A stretch of 41,001 bases of DNA, from positions 1-41,001 of the forward strand of contig WFXH01000094.1 of the NCBI GenBank assembly GCA_015490715.1, written 5' to 3'. The position numbers and the translations under genes were made by a program. Numbering within the stretch: position 1 is the stretch's first letter; every line of letters starts with the position of its first letter. The stretch comes from Saprospiraceae bacterium (GTDB lineage: Bacteria; Bacteroidota; Bacteroidia; Chitinophagales; Saprospiraceae). The notes beneath the pieces were generated by a model. It was given only the letters and a program-made list of their open reading frames with translations. It was not told the origin of the DNA and did no database searches. Shown here in pieces: positions 35,439-41,001 of the stretch.

Positions 35439-36032
35439 TCAGTGGAGTTTTTTCATTCCGATGAGGTTGAGAAATTCCATGCGCGTCTCAGTGCGAGTAA
35501 AAGATCCAGTAAAGGCCGAAGTGGTGGTGATGGAATTTTGCTTTTCTACCCCTCGCATCATCATGCAGAGGTGTTGTGCTTCGATGACGACTGCTACGCC
35601 GTGTGGTTGTAGTGTTTCCTCGATGCTCTGGAGGATCTGATGGGTAAGGCGCTCTTGGACTTGAAGCCTACGAGCAAAGACGTCAACGACGCGCGCCAGC
35701 TTGCTCAGTCCCACGATTTTACCGTTGGGAATATAGGCGATATGGGCCTTGCCGATAAAGGGCAACAGATGATGTTCGCAGAGGGAATACAGCTCGATGT
35801 CTTTGACGATGACCATTTCACTGTAGGCCTCGTCGTATAGGGCCGAACGGAGTATAGAATTGGCATCTTGGGTATAGCCCCTGGTCAAAAACTGCCAGGC
35901 TTTGGCTATGCGCATAGGGGTATTTTGTAAGCCTTGTCGGTCGGGATCTTCGCCCAATAGGCGAATGACCTCGCGGAAATGCCTGGCCATTTCCGCGGCC
36001 TGCTTGAGACGGTCGTCTGAGGTCGTTTTCAT
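35439..36032 (-). CDS. folE: GTP cyclohydrolase I
   Basis: Converts GTP to 7,8-dihydroneopterin triphosphate, the first step toward folate. The 197-residue protein carries the zinc ligands Cys85 and His88 in CEHHLLPF and Cys156 in [11 protein letters not shown], plus [20 protein letters not shown] and TTTSAFTG. The start at 36032 is preceded by a TACCTTTG element only 5 nt upstream, so the mRNA may be leaderless or have a very short leader. First gene of folE-fabD-yqgE. Confidence 0.97.
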   Translation of the reverse strand: MKTTSDDRLKQAAEMARHFREVIRLLGEDPDRQGLQNTPMRIAKAWQFLTRGYTQDANSILRSALYDEAYSEMVIVKDIELYSLCEHHLLPFIGKAHIAYIPNGKIVGLSKLARVVDVFARRLQVQERLTHQILQSIEETLQPHGVAVVIEAQHLCMMMRGVEKQNSITTTSAFTGSFTRTETRMEFLNLIGMKKLH

Positions 36033-36036
36033 AGCG

Positions 36037-36044
36037 CAAAGGTA
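36037..36044 (-). promoter_or_regulatory. -7 element of the folE promoter
   Basis: CAAAGGTA on + is TACCTTTG on the - strand, ending 5 nt before the folE ATG. No strong -33 box is visible. Confidence 0.5.
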
Positions 36045-36197
36045 CGCATTTTCACTTCCATTGAACGGTGTGAAAATTCGAGGAAGATCGAACTGCCCTT
36101 GAGGGGATTGCGTTTATAGTATTTCCTCTTTGAAGAGGGATTCCAAAGTAAGGTTGGTTTTTCTCGTGAAATGGTGGGTGCTCCGTGTGAGGCAACT

Positions 36198-36229
36198 ACC
36201 GTTTCATACAAGTCGACAACTATTTCATA
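36198..36229 (-). repeat. Paired copies of the interspersed word upstream of surE
   Basis: Two copies point the same way on the - strand: 36219-36229 (TATGAAATAGT) and 36198-36208 (TATGAAACGGT, one mismatch). Their 5' ends are 21 nt apart, about two helical turns. They end about 10 nt before the surE -7 element, so binding here could affect surE. The copy at 36198 and the one at 30611 share the 13-mer GACTTGTATGAAA. Confidence 0.55.
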
Positions 36230-36238
36230 CATAGGTGC

Positions 36239-36246
36239 TACCTTTG
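36239..36246 (+). promoter_or_regulatory. -7 element of the surE promoter
   Basis: TACCTTTG, 22 nt before the surE ATG. It stands back to back with the folE element 195 bp away. Confidence 0.5.
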
Positions 36247-36268
36247 AACTGGAAAATTACGACGAGCG

Positions 36269-37048
36269 ATGACATCCGACCGACCACTGATATTGGTGAC
36301 CAATGACGATGGGATTGTAGCGCCGGGGCTTCGCGCACTTGTAGAGGCAGCGAAGAAATTCGGTCGTGTCGTCGTGGTGGCTCCCAATGCACCGCAGTCT
36401 GGGCAAGGGCATGCCATCACCATAGAGGTACCCATCCACATCGATCGCATTGAGTTGTTTGAAGGAGTGGAGAGCTACGAATGTACGGGTACCCCTGTCG
36501 ATTGCGTCAAGCTTGCGACCAATGTCATCTTGAAGGGACAGCGGATTGACTTGTGTCTTTCGGGCATCAATCACGGCTCCAACGCATCGATCAACATTTT
36601 ATACTCCGGCACGATGTCGGCTGCTATGGAGGCTTCGCTGGAGGGAATTCCCTCTATTGGATTTTCGCTGGACAATTATTCGATGGATGCCGATATGCGG
36701 CCTGCACAACACATTGCTGAGCGCATTATCGACTACGTGTTGCGGTACAAGATGCGCGATGCGCTGTTGTGGAACGTCAATATTCCCGACCTTCCTCTGG
36801 AGCAAATCAAGGGCATCAAATTAACTCGCCAGGCGAAGGGCAAGTGGCAGGAGAGCTTTCAAGAGGGCATCAATCCGAGAGGGAGGAAGTACTATTGGCT
36901 CACGGGCACGTTTGTCCCACAGGATAACGGAAGCGATACGGATCTCAAAGCGTTGAAGGAGGGATACGTATCGATTGTGCCGACGGGACACGACTTAACG
37001 GTACGCTCGGCGCTTCAGTCCAACAAGGACGTAGAAGGCATATTATGA
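36269..37048 (+). CDS. surE: 5'/3'-nucleotidase SurE
   Basis: Metal-dependent phosphatase acting on nucleoside monophosphates. The 259-residue protein has the metal site TNDDG with Asp13-Asp14, Ser44 in APQSGQGHAIT, and Asn101 in SGINHGSN, plus YSGTMSAAMEASLEGIPSIGFSL and the C-terminal SIVPTGHDLT. Length and start fit the family. It is convergent with panC, their stops overlapping within TTATGA at 37043-37048. Confidence 0.96.
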   Translation: MTSDRPLILVTNDDGIVAPGLRALVEAAKKFGRVVVVAPNAPQSGQGHAITIEVPIHIDRIELFEGVESYECTGTPVDCVKLATNVILKGQRIDLCLSGINHGSNASINILYSGTMSAAMEASLEGIPSIGFSLDNYSMDADMRPAQHIAERIIDYVLRYKMRDALLWNVNIPDLPLEQIKGIKLTRQAKGKWQESFQEGINPRGRKYYWLTGTFVPQDNGSDTDLKALKEGYVSIVPTGHDLTVRSALQSNKDVEGIL

Positions 37049-37900
37049 GGGGGGATTGTCGAGGGGAAGATTGTCGATGAGGCGTACGTCTTTGACCCAG
37101 CATGCTAAGAGGGCGATCTTTTGAGGGGCGTCATTCCAGGTTTGTAATTCACGGAAGGTTTGGGCATCGCATACGACGAGATACTCGAGGCGAAAGTCGG
37201 GCAGGTCGAGCAAGGCTTGGGCGCGTTGGACGGCGGTAGGCAGGGGTACCTCGTCACGGTACATTTGCTCGAGATAGACAAGTGCTTCGAAGAGTCGAGA
37301 GGCGCGCAGGCGGTCAAGGGCCGAGAGGCGTTGGTTGCGCGAGCTCATCGCCAAACCGCTTGGCTCCCGCACGGTAGGTACTTCGACGATTTCGACGGGT
37401 AGCTGAAAGTGGTGGAGCATCTTGCGGATAACGGCGATCTGCTGGTAGTCCTTTTGGCCGAGGTACAATCGATGGGGCTGCACGATGTCGAGCAAGCGCT
37501 TGACGACCTGTGCTACGCCCTGGAAGTGGCCAGGACGGTGGGCTCCTTCCAAAATTTGATCCAAACCGCCCAAGTCGATGGGTTTCCATGCATCCCTACC
37601 GTGGGGATAAATTTCGCTTTCGGTAGGAATGAAGACCACGTCGACCCCCTTGCTTTCGAGCAGGGCCAAGTCGGCATCGACCGTGCGAGGATAAAGGAGG
37701 TAGTCTTCGGGATCGTTAAACTGCGTGGGATTGACGAAGATGCTCACCACCGTGCAATCGTCGCGTCGAAGGGACTGGCGTACCAGCGCGAGGTGGCCTT
37801 CGTGCAGGGCGCCCATCGTGGGGACAAAGCCAATCGTCTGGTCCTCACGGATGGTAGATAAGTGGGATTGAAGAGCCTGGACTGTACGAAAAGCCTTCAT
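37043..37900 (-). CDS. panC: Pantothenate synthetase
   Basis: Joins pantoate and beta-alanine using ATP to make pantothenate, the precursor of coenzyme A. The 285-residue protein shows PTMGALHEGH at 27-36 (HIGH-like, His33 and His36), SIFVNPTQF, the YPRTVDADLALLE segment, the KDYQQ motif, and SSRNQRLS. The panB and panD genes are not in the window. The start at 37900 directly precedes the conserved N-terminus (MKAFRTVQALQ). Confidence 0.97.
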   Translation of the reverse strand: MKAFRTVQALQSHLSTIREDQTIGFVPTMGALHEGHLALVRQSLRRDDCTVVSIFVNPTQFNDPEDYLLYPRTVDADLALLESKGVDVVFIPTESEIYPHGRDAWKPIDLGGLDQILEGAHRPGHFQGVAQVVKRLLDIVQPHRLYLGQKDYQQIAVIRKMLHHFQLPVEIVEVPTVREPSGLAMSSRNQRLSALDRLRASRLFEALVYLEQMYRDEVPLPTAVQRAQALLDLPDFRLEYLVVCDAQTFRELQTWNDAPQKIALLACWVKDVRLIDNLPLDNPPS

Positions 37901-38003
37901 CGCTCGATGTGTTCGTTTGCTGTAGGATAAACATGCAGCAAGAGAGATTTAGTACGCGTCGAATCCTAAAATGTCGTAACTTGTCGACACTTCAAGCGTG
38001 TGC

Positions 38004-38297
38004 ATGATGAAATGGGATCGATGGATAGTAGGTTTTGTCGTTGGCTTAGTCGTGCCGGTCGTAGGGTATGCGGTAATGTATTTGGTTGTCGAAACGATCA
38101 ATGAACTGCTCGATGAGGGATTGCCGAGGTTTTTTTTGCGGCCGCGGACGCACTATTTGCTTGCCCTGGCCTTTAACATCGTGCCTGTCCACTGGGCGAA
38201 CGATCGGTATTACACCAATGTGGTGCGTGGATTGGTAACGGCCACCATGCTGTATGCGGCGGTATGGCTGTGGCTCTTTTATCGCGAGGTACTATGA
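38004..38297 (+). CDS. Small conserved-context membrane protein next to lpxB
   Basis: About 97 residues with two hydrophobic helices, at about 6-26 (WIVGFVVGLVVPVVGYAVMY) and 74-92 (GLVTATMLYAAVWLWLF), separated by a loop with LRPRTHYLLALAFNIVPVHW, itself partly hydrophobic. I do not recognise a named domain. From memory, small membrane proteins are often found between surE and lpxB in Bacteroidota; here panC has been inserted on the other strand. Possible starts are GTG 37998, ATG 38004 and ATG 38007. It ends 36 nt before lpxB, so a link to lipid A or envelope work is plausible but inferred from position only. Confidence 0.75.
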   Translation: MMKWDRWIVGFVVGLVVPVVGYAVMYLVVETINELLDEGLPRFFLRPRTHYLLALAFNIVPVHWANDRYYTNVVRGLVTATMLYAAVWLWLFYREVL

Positions 38298-38333
38298 GTA
38301 GACGCTAAAAAGAGCTAAAAAGCTGGGACTACA

Positions 38334-39455
38334 GTGGGCAAGCGGGTCTTCTTCATAGCAGGAGAAAAATCCGGCGACATGCACGCTGCGGAGGTAATAC
38401 GCCAACTGATAAAGGCGAAGCCTGAGGTGGAGATTGCCTTTTGGGGAGGCAGTGCTATGGCAGAGGCAGTGGGAGCGCCGCCGTTGGTGCACATTCGCCA
38501 ACTCGCTACGATAGGCTTTTGGGAAGTAGTGAGGAAATTGCCTCACTTCGTGCGGCTTTGGCATCGCGTGCAGCGTGATATCGAGTCTTTTCGTCCAGAG
38601 GTGTTGGTGTTGGTCGACTTTCCGGGGTTGAATTTGCGCGTTGCCAGATGGGCTAAGCAACGCGGATACTCCGTGCACTATTACATTGCCCCAAAAGCCT
38701 GGGCATGGAATCGCAGGCGCGTCGATACCATGGCAAAGTGCATCGACCGCCTATATGTCATCCTCCCCTTTGAAGAAGACTTTTTCAAATCCTTCGGCAT
38801 CCGCGTGCAGTATGTGGGCAATCCCGTCGTGGAGCGATACCTCAAGGCGCTACGCCACGGGAGCATACAGCCCTTTGAAGAGAGGGATGACGATGCCCTC
38901 TTGCTCTTGCCCGGCAGTAGACTTTCGGAGGTGCGCTACCTCTTGCCCGTAATGGCTAAAGCAGCTCACAATGCCGGTATAAGACGCATCCACATCTCCC
39001 GAGTGCAGGAGATACCACTCGATGAATACCATCGGGTTATTGGTACGATAGAGGGTAGCAGGTATGAAATCGTTGAGCGCGATCTTGCCGCGATTTTGGG
39101 GCAGTATCGTCATGCGTGGGTGGCATCGGGTACGGCTACCTTGGAAGCTGCACTGTGGGATGTGGTGCAAATCGTGCTCTATCGCGTCCATCCCATCACC
39201 TATTTCGTCGCCAAACGCCTTGCTCAGGTGTCGTATGTATCGCTGGTGAACCTCATACTCCAAGCTCCACTTGTACCTGAGCTCCTACAGGACCAGATGC
39301 GCGTTACCAGGCTCTTACAGCAGTGGGAGCAAATCCGACATCCTGAGGAAATACAGCGCATACGTGAGGGCTATGCAGATCTGCGTCGCCGCCTTGGAGA
39401 GCGCTCCCCCTCTCAGGAAGTTGCGCTTTCGTTGGCAGAGGCTTTACGTCGATAA
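38334..39455 (+). CDS. lpxB: Lipid-A-disaccharide synthase
   Basis: Condenses UDP-2,3-diacylglucosamine with lipid X to form the disaccharide core of lipid A, on the inner face of the inner membrane. The 373-residue protein begins with the family's AGEKSGDMHA, followed by FWGGSAM, the IGFWEVVRKLPH segment, LVDFPGLNLRVA, YYIAPKAWAWNRRR, YVGNPVVE, LLPGSRLSEV and ASGTATLEAAL. The start is GTG 38334, since an in-frame stop lies 18 nt upstream and no ATG is available. This shows the organism makes lipid A. It ends 11 nt from the convergent lipoprotein gene. Confidence 0.96.
   Translation: MGKRVFFIAGEKSGDMHAAEVIRQLIKAKPEVEIAFWGGSAMAEAVGAPPLVHIRQLATIGFWEVVRKLPHFVRLWHRVQRDIESFRPEVLVLVDFPGLNLRVARWAKQRGYSVHYYIAPKAWAWNRRRVDTMAKCIDRLYVILPFEEDFFKSFGIRVQYVGNPVVERYLKALRHGSIQPFEERDDDALLLLPGSRLSEVRYLLPVMAKAAHNAGIRRIHISRVQEIPLDEYHRVIGTIEGSRYEIVERDLAAILGQYRHAWVASGTATLEAALWDVVQIVLYRVHPITYFVAKRLAQVSYVSLVNLILQAPLVPELLQDQMRVTRLLQQWEQIRHPEEIQRIREGYADLRRRLGERSPSQEVALSLAEALRR
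39062..39078 (+). repeat. Long copy of the interspersed word (17 nt, C variant)
   Basis: GTATGAAATCGTTGAGC inside lpxB (codons for RYEIVER), identical to the reverse complement of 30606-30622. Confidence 0.6.
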
Positions 39456-39466
39456 CTGTGGTGTAA

Positions 39467-40879
39467 TCAGCGCCGACGCACGAATTGATGATCGTGTAGC
39501 TCGACAAACTCTATGTGCTGGTTTTCGAAAAAGTCTACCTTGGGGTCGTTATTGGTGTAGATGGGGTGGATGAGAAAAGTCTGGCCGATGCCCTGAAAGC
39601 GCTTGTCCTGCATCCACTGTATTTGAGGAAACGTACCGTGTTTGTGCAGGGATTGGCCGACAAATCGCATGATGTCGTATCCCTCGTAGGCATCGGGTAG
39701 CGGCATGAAGCCGTATTCTTGTAGGAAGCGTTGGCGGAAAGTGCGCACGCGCTCATCGAAGGGGTCTACCAGTCGAAAGACGGGAATGCGCACGTGATGC
39801 ACATTGAGTAGATCGCGCACTTCATCGTTGTAATCCAGCCAGCGATACATGCCGTAGATAGTATGTGCTTTGCTGTTGGGCAAAAGAGACAGCTTTTGGA
39901 GGAAGCTGAAGACGAGCAACTGGTCTTTTGCCAGGGTGTATGGGAAAAACAGACAGTGAGCCGTGTCGGCAAACCACTCGATGAGCTCTTCCTTATCGCC
40001 CAAAAGGGTTGATCCGTGTAAGACAGTGTCCCGATTTAGGAGCACCACCTTTATGGGAAGAGACTTTTTCCCTCCAGTGAGATTATTGATGAGCTTCTCG
40101 AAGTGCTTTTGCTTGTTGATGTCGTCTTCGAGGAGGAAGATGGCCGTGCGGTTGGTATCGCATTCTTGGAGCATGTGGCGCAGTACGGTTTCATACTGAA
40201 GATCCAGATGCGGCCGAAGCTGTACGTAGAAGGGATTGGACTGGGTCATCTTAGCGGAAGCTATCCACGGAGAGAGGAGGAGTATGCGTTGTTGGCGGGC
40301 CTTTTGGCTGAGGTAACGCATGCTGTTGCGTTTATAGGGGCCGATGATGGCATCGGGGTGTAGTTGGCGGATGCGCTCCCACAGCTGGGGGAGGTAGGCT
40401 TCATCGAATTTGGTGTCGAAGGCGTGCACTTCGATGGGCATGCCCATGCTTTGTAAATCTCGAGCGGCCAGCTTGGCGCCAAGCCAAAAGTGAATAAAAC
40501 GCTCCGAAGATGGGCTGATGTATGGCTGGCGGTTGGCCTGGTTTTCGCGGAGAATTTGCGCGGCACGAAAGGGCAGCAATACGGCGATGCGGTACTTCGA
40601 TTTGTAGGTGGTCTTATAGGGATAGCCCGGATCAGGTGCTAAGTGGTCGGTGATGACGGGGCTGTCTTTTTTGAGTTCGTATTTAGGGGTGATGACGCGC
40701 ACGCTTTTTCGATGGATGGGCTTCGGTGTGCGCTTTTTAGGGCGGTGTACTTTGCTGTGGCGGTCTTGGCGTACGGGCTTGAGGACTTCACAGGATTGAA
40801 GCGTACCGACAGCGACGACGAGAGCCAGCAAAGATAAGATCGATGTGATAGAGGGTATGAAATGGTGGACTCTACGCAT
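39467..40879 (-). CDS. Periplasmic-binding-protein-like lipoprotein
   Basis: A 470-residue lipoprotein from ATG 40879: signal segment with ITSILSLLALVVAVGTLQSC and lipidated Cys30. ATG 40909 lies upstream in frame but only delays the signal. Residues about 35-80 are a strongly basic linker (DRHSKVHRPKKRTPKPIHRKS). The rest resembles the type 1 periplasmic-binding fold of branched-chain amino-acid receptors: YRIAVLLPFRA, FWLGAKLAARDL, DAIIGPYKRNSMRYLSQKA, then a second lobe ending with GYDIMRFVGQSLHKHG. Related Bacteroidota proteins next to guaA, as I recall them, carry LysM repeats before this fold; here none is seen, and the basic linker may serve for wall contact. No ABC-transporter gene is nearby, so uptake is doubtful. 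Ligand unknown. Confidence 0.75.
   Translation of the reverse strand: MRRVHHFIPSITSILSLLALVVAVGTLQSCEVLKPVRQDRHSKVHRPKKRTPKPIHRKSVRVITPKYELKKDSPVITDHLAPDPGYPYKTTYKSKYRIAVLLPFRAAQILRENQANRQPYISPSSERFIHFWLGAKLAARDLQSMGMPIEVHAFDTKFDEAYLPQLWERIRQLHPDAIIGPYKRNSMRYLSQKARQQRILLLSPWIASAKMTQSNPFYVQLRPHLDLQYETVLRHMLQECDTNRTAIFLLEDDINKQKHFEKLINNLTGGKKSLPIKVVLLNRDTVLHGSTLLGDKEELIEWFADTAHCLFFPYTLAKDQLLVFSFLQKLSLLPNSKAHTIYGMYRWLDYNDEVRDLLNVHHVRIPVFRLVDPFDERVRTFRQRFLQEYGFMPLPDAYEGYDIMRFVGQSLHKHGTFPQIQWMQDKRFQGIGQTFLIHPIYTNNDPKVDFFENQHIEFVELHDHQFVRRR
40856..40866 (+). repeat. Interspersed word TATGAAATGGT, copy 7
   Basis: Exact copy, preceded by G, at the very start of the lipoprotein gene; the other strand encodes HHFIP in the signal peptide. 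Confidence 0.6.
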
Positions 40880-40912
40880 AATTCGAATGCTTGGCCAAGA
40901 TATAAACACGCA

Positions 40913-41001
40913 TTACTCCCATTCTATTGTGGAGGGGGGTTTGGTGCTTATGTCGTAGACGACGCGGTTGATACCCGGCACTTGATTGATGATGGCGCTG
41001 G
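40913..41001 (-). CDS. guaA: GMP synthase (glutamine-hydrolysing), 3' end only
   Basis: The last 28 complete codons of a gene that runs off the right edge, ending at TAA (40913-40915). The visible C-terminus, VPGINRVVYDISTKPPSTIEWE, is the highly conserved tail of GuaA, which aminates XMP to GMP. The downstream lipoprotein gene starts 33 nt after its stop on the same strand. Confidence 0.93.
   Translation of the reverse strand, partial: SAIINQVPGINRVVYDISTKPPSTIEWE

Noticed and set aside
34744-35640. A 298-codon + strand frame opposite fabD and folE
   Set aside because: It is the antisense shadow of two firmly identified enzymes; its Asp/Glu/Gly-rich translation mirrors their codons.

Overview
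The window is a compact, roughly 95% coding piece of chromosome from a Gram-negative member of the Bacteroidota, probably from the Saprospiria/Chitinophagia side of the phylum; I cannot place it more closely. Support comes from a PorP/SprF-type secretion protein and a T9SS C-terminal sorting domain, large secreted VCBS/UnbV and Asp-box proteins, Bacteroidota-style -7 promoter elements (TAnnTTTG, including TACCTTTG four times), few clear Shine-Dalgarno sequences, and lpxB. Complete 2-oxoglutarate dehydrogenase E1 and E2 genes suggest respiratory metabolism. I saw no tRNA, rRNA, CRISPR array, insertion sequence or phage gene.

Layout. 1-8653: cell-envelope and secreted proteins on the + strand (VCBS/UnbV protein, PorP/SprF protein, Asp-box protein, small beta-helix-like lipoprotein), meeting a - strand polysaccharide deacetylase. 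9319-9791 is the only long gene-free stretch. 9792-15259: gltX and psuG (+), then an RluA-type pseudouridine synthase and a RibF-glycosyltransferase fusion (-). 15476-24963: sucA, sucB, a PiT phosphate transporter with a PhoU-like tail, a prolyl-oligopeptidase-type peptidase and the diadenylate cyclase cdaA (+). 24960-26438: a sodium:solute symporter (-). 26596-33885: two copies of a DUF1800-DUF1501 gene pair flanking a discoidin-like protein with a T9SS sorting domain. 33976-36032: folE-fabD-yqgE (-). 36269-41001: surE, panC (-), a small membrane protein, lpxB, a periplasmic-binding-protein-like lipoprotein (-) and the 3' end of guaA (-).

The strongest unexplained signals are: (1) an interspersed DNA word, (G)TATGAAATNGT, present at least 13 times in coding and non-coding DNA and read in different frames, so it appears to be kept at DNA level; (2) the duplicated DUF1800-DUF1501 module around a T9SS cargo protein, whose function is not known to me; (3) an in-frame fusion of the essential flavin enzyme RibF with a family 2 glycosyltransferase; (4) pseudouridine-making and pseudouridine-phosphate-breaking enzymes tail to tail; (5) a possible - strand RNA between gltX and the deacetylase. 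Convergent genes are packed unusually tightly, with four of six junctions overlapping at their stop codons.
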